Below are positions 31,300 to 42,229 of a stretch of 64,000 nucleotides of DNA, in pieces. Numbering within the stretch: position 1 is the first letter of the stretch; each line of letters begins with the position of its first letter. This DNA comes from Nepenthes gracilis (taxonomy: Eukaryota; Streptophyta; Magnoliopsida; Caryophyllales; Nepenthaceae). The DNA lies in NCBI GenBank assembly GCA_033239525.1, contig BSYO01000010.1:12648089-12712088 (forward strand), given 5' to 3'. Below the pieces are notes generated by a model. That model saw only the letters and a list, made by a program, of their open reading frames with translations. It had not been told where the DNA came from and did no database searches. A program made the translations under genes and the position numbers.

Positions 31300-32275
31300 T
31301 GCATGGCTGATTAACTAATCTTTTAACTGATGCAAACTAATCTTGAGTAGTACTGATGCACTTGCTGTGACAGTTCTTTCATGAAAGCTTTGGTTTATTG
31401 GTTGCTTGCTTAATGGCCGGTCGGACAAATCCAAATCAGACAAGAATGATACGCACAAATACACATGATAGAGGAATATGAGAGAAAGAGCAAGAACACA
31501 CAATTTTTACCTGTGCTAAGAGAGAAAAACTACGGGACATTTAATCCACAAACTGATTTCACTAGGTAAGTGTAGTTACTGAAGCCCCTTTGGCTACACA
31601 AACCCTTGGAGAGCTGAGAACAAAAACAAAAGCAAGAATACAAGAGTAAAGACTGACCACTCCTTATTCTCTCTTATGTTTTTCTCCTTCTCACTTCTCT
31701 ACACTTTTGCTTGCATGCCCATTATGCATATAGATACAAATTTGACCTGACTATCGCTTACCCAATAGACAGGTTGCGTGTATGCAAAACCTGCTACCAA
31801 ATCTGCAATCTGCCACCAACTTTACTATGTGTCACTTTGTCGGGAGGAGTTGACCTACTCAACCAATTAGTTGCCAACTCGAGAGTCAGTTATCCATTAT
31901 AAAAAACTGATTGCGCATACGTTACAGGTGACCAACTTTCCGGTTATAGTTTCCAAGTGCTGACCAAAAATCCTTGAACTTTTGCTTTAAAGTCCTCAGA
32001 CCTTAATACTTCTTTGGCGAAGTGCAAACCCACTTCGACCTTTCTTTCATTTCGGCCAACTTTCATTCCAGAAATTTTACTCCAGAATTTCATACCAGAA
32101 ATTCCATCTATTCCGAAATTTTCATCCATTCCGAAATTTCCATCTATTCCAGAATTTCCACCCATTCCTGAAATTCCACCCATTCTAAAATTTCCATCCC
32201 GGCTTTTTGCTTTCACCTATCGAACTATCTTGGCTAAGAATTATAGTCCGAGCATTTTCAGCTCTTGGTGTTATT
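31300..32275 (-). mobile_element. Probable LTR remnant, copia-like, minus orientation
   Basis: The text AGAGAAAAACTACGGGACATTTAATCCAC and the following CT-rich and TGCATGC-rich stretch parallel the LTRs of Copia-1 (ATCACGGGACACTAAATTC, then a CT-rich tract), and the flavour is also close to the solo LTRs in the DSS1 intron. No PBS, coding region or paired LTR is seen nearby, and the boundaries are approximate. Confidence 0.4.
32066..32200. repeat. 18-bp minisatellite in the LTR remnant
   Basis: About seven units of 15-18 bp with the pattern CCATCTATTCCGAAATTT, with variants CCCATTCCTGAAATT and CCAGAATTT. On the minus strand they read as a repeated six-residue peptide (GISGMG, GNFGMD, GNSGID). 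It is probably a LTR enhancer-type repeat, not coding. Confidence 0.7.
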
Positions 32276-32279
32276 AGTT

Positions 32280-35200
32280 TCTTCTGCAGCTATGTAGGTT
32301 TCAGTGATTACTTTTACGACGCCTCACATTTATTTTTATAAATTATGACATTATTAAAGTAATTTTCAATCAATTTAAAAAATTTTATATGATAAAATTT
32401 GAGAAAAAAATTTATTTTGAAGAATCAAGTCCGATGCTTAAAAGGCATCTGACGCATATATAAGTGCATTTTATACAGATTGATCATGCTCAGTATATAC
32501 TTAAAGGACACACATGCATATTTAAAGTAGAGTGTTTGTGTTTGAGGTGCACTTGAGCGATGTATATGCATCATTGGGACAAAGTATCGGGTCCTAATGC
32601 GCGATTGATTAGTGCTTGTACATGGTCACGTATGACTTGTACATAACACACCAACTTTCTTTAAATAGGCTTTTTAGCCAATTTTGAGTTATTTTGAACT
32701 GATTTTTGAGAGATAAGAGATATAGAAAAGATAAGAATAGAGAAAAAGAAAGAGAAAGAGAAATCAAAGAGAAATCAAGCAATCTTTGTATAAAATTAAA
32801 TTTAGGCAAGTACATCCAAATATTTCTTTTCATTATTACTGATTTTTCTCTATTTTTTAAATATTTATTATTTTAAATATTTATATATGTGATATTTTTG
32901 TAATTAAAGGGTTTATACTTTGTATGCATATAATCTTATTCTCATTTCATGATGTTTTTATAAAATTCATACCCTCTTTTTACATACATTATATTTTTGA
33001 ACTGATTTTCTGTAATAATATCCATATATATCTTTACAAATTTTCAAATGTTATTATATTTATTTATTTTCATATATATTTTTCTATATATTTTATACTT
33101 TAAAATAAAATAAAATAAAAATTATATTAATTATGTTAATTTTCTATAAATCCTACAAAATTATTCTTATATATCTTGAACCTTTAGGAATAAAACTTTC
33201 CATACTTTAAAATTTCATTTAGCTGTTCCAGCATATTCTTGAAATATTCACTAATGTTCCAACATATCTATATTTTTTTTAATATCTAAATTAATAAACG
33301 TAAATTAGAAATTTTTTCAGCTATTGATATTTAGTTATTATGTAATCACCTCTCATGTATTTGTGTGACCCTATATTAGTTTAATTAAAAAAATAGGAAT
33401 GACAAAATAAAATTAAGTATTTTAAAGCTTTTGTGCATCCACATTTAGCCCTGTAATTGCAAAATCAACAAACATTGTTATAAATTGATATGGAATTTAT
33501 AATATGATTTTTTTAATTACTTTTAATAATGATTCAAATCGTGACAATATTGTAATTTTATTTAAAATAGAATTTTAGCTAATTATCAATCGATTAATAT
33601 TTTATGAAAAAATAACTGATGTATTATTAATATGTGTATCAACAATATTTTATATTTTATTTTTACTTTTTAAAAAATTTAAAAATATTATATTATTTAT
33701 TAAAATATTTTTTTTTTCAAAAGAAACAGTCAAAGACTTTATATAAGGAAAATAATCTCAATAAGAGAATGAAAATCCATTGCCAGCCAGGTAAAACTCC
33801 ATATACCAAATGCTAGACACAATATATTCCTTTCATAATGTTCTAACAATCTTCCACATTGAATGCATTTCACCAGCAAAGCTTATTACAAAAACAGATT
33901 GAAAGATAATAGAAATATAAAATATATATTTTTTATTTTGTTAATAATGAACTTGCATATACACTTTTTACATTAAATTTTGGTGTTGAACAAACTGTTA
34001 TCATTTACTGAGAATTATGTCATATTTTGATAAAATTATGATTGTCAAAATATCATACAATAATAGACGTAAATACAAATTTATAAGAAATATATTTTAA
34101 AGTATAAACAAATATATCAAATTTAAAATATCATCCAATACTGTCTAAATATATAAAACAAGATTGTTAAAGATAAACGATGAGGGAAGTAGAATGTGCA
34201 TAATATATACAAATTGTACGTATCTCAGTCAATAACAAAACTGTCCACATCATCTCCGAAACTAGTAACAGCAACGGTCATTATTCCATCAAATGGAATA
34301 TATTATAATCTAATTATATTCCATCGTAAGTCGTGTACAGTACTTTATATATTGCTTTTTTTTTTTCATTAGCCTGTTTTTCCAGTGTTTGTTTGGCACG
34401 ACACAATACAATTTGGCCTAGACTAAGCCTAGTGCCATATTGGTTGGGGTTTTCTTAAGCCGTGTAAGCATGGCCTAAGACATAACAGCATCATAGTAGT
34501 GCAGCACAAAACCCAGTGGGCAGCCCATGACCCAGTCCACTCAGCACAACTACTCTAAGCTCAACTTGTGTTTCCAAGCATAATTTGAAAATAAACACAA
34601 GCAGCAACCCATTAAAAGGCAATTGAGGCTGATTAAAGTTGTAGCTTTTGGAAAGAAAAAGGTACCAACTCACTACTCGGAAATGGGATTCTGCAGCCGC
34701 TGATATCAATCAACACAATCCACTAATTCAAAGTATAAAGCTTGACAGAGGACCTCAGCTCGCGCTCCAACATGATTCCCACTTGCTTTATTTGAAATCA
34801 AAATGATAACAAAGTTAATACTGAACCGTAGACACATGACACCAAAAAGAAACATTTCACTTGAGCCACGTCTCTTTCAACAGAAATTTACAATTATCAT
34901 ATCACATTCTTATCTGTGAGTGACTTTAAGCGCTACTATAATTTCAATATTACTTATTCAAATTATAAAAATAACTCCTCTATATGAAGGTTTGATTATA
35001 TACACCTAATTTCTTTAAAAAAAACCCACAATATGAAGGTTTCATATATTAGGTAGGTTCTCTTTATTACATCTCTTTTTATGTATTCTAACACTACTTA
35101 TCAAGTGAAAATATTGTTACACTACGTAAGAGTTATCATCTTATTATACTAAAGAAATCATTCAAAAGGAAATTCTACAAAAAATCCTGAAAGGAAACCA

Positions 35201-35370
35201 AATAGAAAAAATTTTGTTAGGAATTATTAGTTATCCTATGTCTCCAATAATGATGATTATAAGATAAATTTAATATATTTTAATGTGTTATCATGAACAC
35301 ATTTGTATTATCAAGAAGATACTTGCAAATGATTATCAAGAACAACTTCTAATCAATTGATTAACAATCA
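32280..35370. other. AT-rich intergenic region
   Basis: Mostly A+T with homopolymer and ATTT-rich tracts. I see no gene, no retroelement domain and no convincing promoter. The short frames present (for example 34491-34709, minus) lack any recognisable motif. Confidence 0.6.
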
Positions 35371-35375
35371 ATCTT

Positions 35376-36497
35376 TCATACATATTCTGTCCTCTTCACA
35401 TATGGTAGCTCCCTACTAACAAGAGAAGGATTACCGGTACGAGCATCCAATAAGCTCGAAAATTTTGCCTTCTTTGGCCAGAGCCAAATTTTAGAAATAG
35501 AATAGCTATCACCCTTAGACATAACACTAATCTCCTTAGCTTCTGGGTCACCATTGGTGGAAGAAGTCCCATTACGTTCAATTCCTTTCACAAGCTTTAC
35601 GTTCTGCCGCCCTTGAGAGGGACAAAGGGCCACCCTGAGATTATTGTTGCCAACCACATATTGATATGAACCCAGTGAGAAGCATCTTCTAGCATCCAAA
35701 CTACTGTTACCGCTATCACCGTCACTTGCCAACTCTGTCACATCATCAGATTTAATAAATTTACCAAGTCTTACAGGGAAAACTTCCTTCCCCGTGACAT
35801 TTTCTTCAGGTTCAATCGCCTTCTGACGAGAAGAAAACCCAATTTGTCCAATCGCAGTACGGCCATATTCTTCTATAGAATCATCCAATTCAAAAATTGG
35901 GTTCTCCAGGGTAAATCCAGGAGTAAATAGTGTCCCTCTACAAAGAGGGCATGTTGAGTTTGACAAGAGCCATGTGTCTATGCAATTAATATGAAAAGCA
36001 TGGCTACACAGAGGAAGCAACTTAAGCTTGTCTTTCTCATAGAATTCACACAGACAAACAGCACAATCAAAAGGCTCTTTAGGACCCACTATCTCTTTAT
36101 ACAAGAACACAGGCAAAGCATCAATAAAGGCTTGATCTATGCCGGATTCATGTAAGTTGAAGAGTTGTTGCAGCTGCCTTTGAAGAGCATCGGAGGCTGA
36201 AATTTCCGGGTATCCATCAGACTCAGAATTTGTGGAGGAAAATGTCTTTGTGAAAATTCTAACAAGCAAATGAAGAAGACCCGATACGAAAAATACAACA
36301 GCAACAGTGACTATTATAAACAGAACTGCCGGGCTAATCCTAGTGCCAGATGATGATGACGCTGGAATTGGCGGCGGCGGTGGCGGTGTTTCCTCCCGAA
36401 GATTACTTTCATAAGGGGATGAAGATGAGAGAGAAAGAAGAGGTGGGTAGTTAGGAAAACCCACTTTCTGCTTAATTTGAAGTTGTTGCAAAGACAT
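35376..36497 (-). CDS. ATL-family RING-H2 E3 ubiquitin ligase, ATL13/46/47-like
   Basis: The gene is a single-exon 373-residue protein, as usual for ATL genes. The start is ATG 36497; the in-frame TTG 21 bases upstream is not a plausible start. Residues 38-43 are a run of prolines. One membrane helix lies at about 57-81 (VLFIIVTVAVVFFVSG). The ATL-specific GLD-type motif is at 119-134 (GIDQAFIDALPVF). The RING-H2 finger spans C145, C148, C164, H166, H169, C172, C183 and C186, with the ATL-typical Pro before the third Cys and DTWLL. The long C-terminal tail has DARRCFSLGSYQYVV (268-282), which places it with ATL13/46/47, not the short ATLs. The protein would sit in an endomembrane or the plasma membrane and ubiquitinate unknown targets. 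All metal ligands are present and no stop is seen. The C-terminal assignment is from memory of the family. Confidence 0.93.
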   Translation of the reverse strand: MSLQQLQIKQKVGFPNYPPLLSLSSSSPYESNLREETPPPPPPIPASSSSGTRISPAVLFIIVTVAVVFFVSGLLHLLVRIFTKTFSSTNSESDGYPEISASDALQRQLQQLFNLHESGIDQAFIDALPVFLYKEIVGPKEPFDCAVCLCEFYEKDKLKLLPLCSHAFHINCIDTWLLSNSTCPLCRGTLFTPGFTLENPIFELDDSIEEYGRTAIGQIGFSSRQKAIEPEENVTGKEVFPVRLGKFIKSDDVTELASDGDSGNSSLDARRCFSLGSYQYVVGNNNLRVALCPSQGRQNVKLVKGIERNGTSSTNGDPEAKEISVMSKGDSYSISKIWLWPKKAKFSSLLDARTGNPSLVSRELPYVKRTEYV

Positions 36498-36519
36498 TAT
36501 CAGATAGACAGTGCTCAAA

Positions 36520-37986
36520 ATTTCAAATTTGTTCTCGTACCAGTGACTTTCTACTGAACCAACTCTAAACCAATCCTAGCCACTTGAGCTTTAAGGAGAT
36601 TAACAGATTCCAGGGACAAACCTCACCATTTGAGAAGATGGGAACTTTCAGAACTGAAAACTGAAGAAGACACCATTCATGCAATTTTTTCGATCACTTC
36701 AATTGGGCAATGCATCGTCTTCAGTCGGAAGCCCTAAAAGACTACAAGGTTCTCGCGAAAGTAATTTATCCTGTTATGTATAAAAGAGAAAAGTGGCGTC
36801 ACTCGCCCTCTCCCTGCCTGGGAATTGGAGGAAAAAGCCAAGATGATTACCGATAGTTTCCATACTTTCGAAGTGGCCGACATAAATGCTAAAATTTTGA
36901 CAACGGAGGAATAGGCGGGCCAGGTTTTTGAAATTTCTATTCGAACCACGTTTAAAAAAAAAAACAGAAGAGAGGATAAAGTAAGGAAGTAAAGTGCATG
37001 GAAAGATGCAAGGTGGGAACGGGTATTTTTCGTTTTATCATATTGACTATGTATATGATCTAGAAATCATTTAAAATTATCAAATATATATATATATAAA
37101 TTATTAAAAAAGCTTATTCCATTTCCATATATGTATGGATATATATCTTTAATTTATTATTTATAAGATATATATAAATATAATAGTATTAAACAATCAT
37201 GAAAGTGCACATTGAGTAAGAAAATAAATAGATTAAAAACTATAAATTTATACAAAGTCTAACTCACTATAATATGACGAGGCTATTAGACTTGAATAAA
37301 AAAATATGTTAATATTTATTTTTAAAAAATATTATTTCTTATTTATATGTTTAATAAGTAACATATTTGTCACATTATTTCATTTAGTGATATTTATTAT
37401 ATTAAAAAGATGCCTACACACTTGAAAATATCATGGACAAAACATATATTGATTGAATAATACAATAATTTTTAATAAAGATTGAAAAAAATGCACATTA
37501 ACTCTTTGATTCAAGGTACTTAATCAATCAAAACCAATTCCCCCTTCAACAATTACTTTTATAACTAATTTGTACATACACTACTAACCCACTTCTACAC
37601 GGATCTAAAAATCATTTTACAAAACCAAAAGAAAAATGTTGCTACTCTCCTGGTATAAAAGCTAAGGAATCAACCACTCTCCCACTGCCAAAAGAAAATG
37701 AAAGCCATTAACTCAAATTAATATATCCACACGTTCTCGAAAAAGAGTCCAACCACTCATTATGACAATCAATTGGGCATAAGAGGCCATCACTATTTAT
37801 CCAAAAATCAAGTATTCTTCCACACCAAGACTAAAAGGGGGGACACTCCCACAAGAAACTATTTTCAATCGTGCTATGTAGAGGGCCCAACCCTTGGACG
37901 CTATGCTACTTAGCATAGGAGTCTTGCAGTTGGATTTAAAAGTCGATAAATATTTTAATCTTTTTACTCTACCTAAGTTAATATTA
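36520..37986. other. Upstream region of the ATL gene and AT-rich spacer
   Basis: The first 400 bp likely contain the ATL 5' UTR and promoter: on the minus strand CTTTTATACATAA occurs at about 36773-36785, a possible TATA element. A 71-codon minus frame (36734-36949) overlaps this region and lacks domain similarity, so I do not call it. Beyond 37000 the sequence is AT-rich with TA microsatellites and no gene. Confidence 0.45.
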
Positions 37987-38777
37987 TGTTCTCGGATCCT
38001 AATTCTGATAGGAATGAGGATTCAATAATTATACCGAAAAGTATGTATGCGAAAGGAAAAAAGAAAGAGCATGACACGTAAGATTTTTACGTGGAAAGAC
38101 TTCTACTAAATAAGGAAAGCCTTCTACTGAATAAGAGGAAAAAATCATGGGACTTTGACTCAAAAATTACTCCCATTATGTGTGAGTACAAGTACAAGAG
38201 GGTGAGGACTAAAGTGTATAGAAACTCTTATGAATTACTCTTACAGCACAAACCCTCTCTTTCTCTTTCTATAGTACAATGTGATTTTTTTTTGCTCTTT
38301 TTCTCTCTTAGTATGTAAATGTAAGAGTTTAAGGTTTTGAGTTATCGATCCTTTAGTAGGTACAAAGTGAATGCTTATTTAGTAGTTGAAATTCTCTACA
38401 TGGAGCTGCCATGTGGGAGTTAGCGTGTGCTGAAAGCCTTACTACCAACTCTACAAATCCACTTTGCCATGTTAGGAAGATTACGTGCGCACGGACTTGG
38501 TGACATCACACTTGCAGAAATGATGCCTGCTATGCGAGTCATTATTCTTTGCACTGGTTGCGTATTACAGGTTACGCGTGCCTTTAACGAAGTCATTCCT
38601 AAGCCGGCATCCTCGTTTGTCCTGAGCGTCCTTCCTGTGACACGTTCCTGGGCCCTTTGGCCCTTTTAGCCATATTAGCCTCTTGGGCTGCATGGGCTTT
38701 TTAAGCCATTCAAGGACATGGACCCATTTTGTAAAAACGGATTTTATTCTTGGGCCTTGGGTATTCATTACCCATCA
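37987..38777 (-). repeat. Tat-2 3' LTR
   Basis: It starts TGTTCTCGGATCC, lacking five bases (GCGTC) present in the other LTR, and ends TTACCCATCA next to the PPT. It contains a short internal duplication (CTTCTACTAAATAAGGAAAG followed by CCTTCTACTGAATAAG at about 38100-38140) absent from the 5' LTR. Confidence 0.88.
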
Positions 38778-38790
38778 CTAGCCCCCCATA
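38778..38790 (-). other. Tat-2 polypurine tract
   Basis: On the minus strand TATGGGGGGCTAG directly precedes the 3' LTR (TGATGGGTAATG). Tat-3 has CATGGGGGGCTAG in the same place, so the tract is conserved within this group. Confidence 0.8.
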
Positions 38791-39586
38791 CCAAAATGTT
38801 CGAGGATCCCTACCTTTGGTATGTTCACCGTCCGTGAAAATATCTCAAGCGTCACGTGAAGATATTTTCCTTTAGAAGTCTGTCCACGTCTTTGCTCCGC
38901 GTCCACTGTCTAGCTGAAGCTTGATGGTGGCACGCATTCTTCTCTTTGGCAAATATCCAAGGATGCTACTGAGAATAAAAACTCTGGGGACGCTTTTCTG
39001 AGACCAATGGTTTGACCAAAAAGCCTGAGGACTTCATGAGATAATCTGTCCAACACAAACGTTCAAGGATTTTCTTCGAGTCCGAGATGTTGGTGCGTTC
39101 CATCAACTGATTGCTGTTGGAAAATGTATCCAAGTCCATCAATGTCCTCGAACACCGCCAACAATAGTTGCCTTGTTCGCGGTTGAACGTTGTCTTTCTC
39201 AGGCGCAAACTTTTCAAGTGTCCGCATATGTTCAACTGAATCAGCTTGTCAAAACATCATCTGTGAACTCCTTCTCCAAATCTGAAGAGTTGCTCTGCAC
39301 CGCCAATTGGAGCATTTAAAACGCACTAACCTTGTGCATTAAATGCGCATCACTTTGCTTCCTTGGGAAGGGAAGCGTCATCATTGCCCATGTCCCATGG
39401 GGAGTTGACTTGTGGCCAGGTAATTAATGGGCGCGTTTTTTGAATTTCAGCCATTTAAATTCTCTTTTCCTTCACTGCTTCCATTTATGCACACAAAATT
39501 TTCCTAAATCTCCAAACTTCCTCTGCGTTCTCTAGCGATTTCCTTCTTTCTTCTCCTTCGCCTTCTCTACTATTTTTGACTCTTCA

Positions 39587-41532
39587 ATGGCGCCAGGAGT
39601 AAAGATCTCGCATCTTCATTGACCCTGGCTGATCTCGAAGCCATCAGAGCACGATATAGGATTCAAAGTTTGATGGGAAGGTGATCCCTAATACCCACGA
39701 TAGGGCTTGCAGCCCCCCTGATGGCTTCATTAATGTTTACAAAGTCCACCTTAAAAGTGGTGTTCAATATCCCATGCCGTTGGAGCTCTACGGGATAATG
39801 AGAGACCTTAAAGTCCCTTTGGCCAGACTTCAACCTAATGTCGTTAGGTACCTGGTTTCACATTGTATTTTTGCGTGTTTCCATGAGAAGCTCCTTGATT
39901 CGATGGCGGTGAAAGTTATATTGAGATTTTTGCACAGTCGTGACTGGATTGTTGCAACCCCACGTCCTGAGTTTCTGGTGATGAGCAGTAGAAACCCTGA
40001 TTCTACCAAAATGTGAAAAGATAAATTCCTCTTCCTGGGCATTCCTCGAATTTGGGCCATCCCCAATTAGTGGGGGAACGTGGAGTCTAAATTTCAGAGG
40101 ACGTCATGATCGAGGAGAGGGCTGCTAAGAAGGACTTCGCAGACTTGTTGCTTGGTTCTTTTAATGAGAACAAAAAGAACATATGGTTAAGGCCTAAGTT
40201 CCTTGTGCAAGCCAAGTGGGAGAACTAGCCTGAGCACTCTAGTGCCCCTTACACTCCTAGCAAGAAGAACAAGATGAAGAAGAAACGGCAGGCTCTGAGG
40301 ATCGAGGAAGTGTCCAACCGAACAACTAAGAGTTGCCAAACGTTGAGACCTTGGAGAGTCCAACGACGATCATTGAGTACCGTTCCTCTTCCGATGAAGA
40401 TGAGACTGTCATAGGGTGCCTGCTCAGGAAGAAGGCGCTAGTCCAAGGGGCTAAGGACATTCGGCCATCAACGATTGCGGGGCTTGCTGAGAAACCTTCT
40501 GAGGCCGCAAACATGCACATAGAGTCACCAATTGCTCCTCTTCCTCTCAGCGAGCCCATGCCGGATACCTCCTCCGTTTTTACTGGTGAGGTCTCAAATT
40601 GAATGGACAATCCATCCAAGGATATCATTGAGGAGCAGGCTGCAGGGAGGGCTGGTGCGATTAGGGCCAATGAAGTAGTGGTGATGATTGCAATGACATA
40701 TTCTGAGACAGCTGAGGTCGAGGAGTTGCCTGTTGCTGAGACCACTGAGCTCCCATACCTTGCAATCCAAATCTACATACCCAATCGAACTCCCTCCCGA
40801 GGCCCATGAGGAGGTCCTGGTCGAGGACGTCGCTGTAACTTCACAAGCTGTTGAACCGAAGACTGGGCTACCGATCAATTTGTAGCAGTTGAGCCCCTAG
40901 CACTTGATCTTGATGAAGCTGCCCTTACATCCGAGATCAGGGTTGAGGTTTTTGTGGTGTCTGCTGTTGAGCCATAGGAGTCTGAGGCCCCTAGAGAGGA
41001 GAGCTGAGCTAGTGGCTCTCTCGTCTCTCAGGTATCCTTTTGTCCTTCCTTAAACTTTTTGCTCCTTATTTCCTCCCTCTCATACTTTGACAGCTTGTTA
41101 TCTTTTGCAATTTCATGAGTTGGTTGGGAACCTTGGTTGGCTCATAGGTGGTGTCGCCCAAACTTGTTTTGAGTCAGAATCCCTCAATGCCACTGGAGAG
41201 GCCAACAAACACTTGGAGGCTAAGCTTGTTGAGGCCAAGAGGAAAATTGCTTCCCTCAAGGATACATGAAGATTCCATCAGGTTCAGTATAGGCTTCTTC
41301 GGGATAGAAACTTCCAACTGGAGCAGGCGTTGAGGACTTTTGTGAGGACAGTGGACATAGCACCAATGCCGGAGGGCAAGTACTGGGACATCATCAACTT
41401 ATGTCGTTGGTGATGAGGTTGTTGTACCCACAGTTTGCCATGGCCGTGTTTGATCCTCAGAATACCAACACTACATTCTCGGATGACTCGTATGGCCTCC
41501 CAAGAAGAGTTGGGTTTCCCAACCCAGCCTGA
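39587..41532 (+). pseudogene. Tat-2 antisense gene (aORF-2), gypsy-type transposon domain protein, degraded
   Basis: A + strand gene lies between the 3' LTR and pol, with an ATTTAAAT box at 39453 and ATG at 39587. The best-preserved block (39681-40016) reads GFINVYKVHLKSGVQYPMPL, then LARLQPNVVRYLVSHCIFAC. This is the pattern of the plant Transposase_28 (PF04195) family, seen also in aORF-1 (IIVYEAHLRSGLRLPLP). An acidic low-complexity middle follows (40333-40880, open in pieces). A 62-bp intron is likely (CTCAG|GTATCC at 41032 to TTTGACAG at 41093). Next comes a coiled-coil-like stretch (ANKHLEAKLVEAKRKIASLKD) and a broken tail. AATAAA follows at 41747. The role in the element's life cycle is unknown. 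Confidence 0.7.
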
Positions 41533-41746
41533 ATCATCAAGCCATTTTGAAACTCCTAAGCAGTCGGGGTCTTTGGAGTAAGTAGGGCTTTTCGAACCAC
41601 AGGGACGTCAACATCAGTAGGGAACTACTCCTTAGCCGGGACCTTCTGAGGGCTGATTGTAGATTTTGCTGAGTTGTAGAGTTGTTTTCCCTTTTTTCTT
41701 TTTTTTTTTTACATGTACATTATATATATTGTACACTTAGAATGTA

Positions 41747-41752
41747 AATAAA
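41747..41752 (+). terminator. Polyadenylation signal of aORF-2
   Basis: AATAAA follows a TGTACATTATATATATTGT stretch, which resembles plant near- and far-upstream polyadenylation elements. It lies about 215 bp after the presumed stop. Confidence 0.5.
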
Positions 41753-41923
41753 ATTCACTTTTTTATTGCAATCTTTCTCCTGATTGTCTTATGTGGTTCT
41801 TCTTTTGGACTTAGACTCTTAGGAAACCTTGTTCCTTTTAAGCCGAGTGTTCAAACTTCTAGACTAACTTAGACTGATGATGTTACCTCAAGGGTTTTCA
41901 CTTGCCAGCTGTTTAAGCCCTCT

Positions 41924-42056
41924 AAGTTTTAGTCCAACCTCTTGAGAGTTGTTTGGCACTACCAAGTTTTAGGTCCGACCTCTGGGGCCGCTTGGCCTTG
42001 GCTGAGTTTTAATACGACCTATTGGGCAACTCGGTATGGGATCGAGTTTTAGTAGC
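41924..42056. repeat. 40-bp tandem array between pol and aORF-2
   Basis: Units start at 41924, 41964, 42004 and 42044, a period of exactly 40 bp. Each begins AAGTTTTAG or GAGTTTTAA, then GTCCGACCTCTGGG-CCGCTTGGC. The elements GACC, GGGCCGCTTGG and GTTTTA are shared with the 40-bp array of Tat-1 (2166-2442), in the same strand and place. Confidence 0.8.
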
Positions 42057-42229
42057 AAATGAAAGGAATCCTTTCCACTTTATTTAGGGGAAGTCTAGGT
42101 CTTGTTATTTTATAAGATGGTATGCAAACACTCAATTGAATGTAAAACAATAATTAAGTAAAAACTGTTATTTTATTAGTGAAATATGATACAAGCACAT
42201 GAGATGATGCAATTATTATACTTGTGTAT

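Noticed and set aside
36734..36949. 71-codon minus frame upstream of the ATL gene
   Set aside because: Lies in the presumed promoter/5' UTR and shows no domain.
38091..38768. Frames inside the Tat-2 LTRs (also 48146-48560)
   Set aside because: LTR sequence; the paired copies do not keep the same frames.
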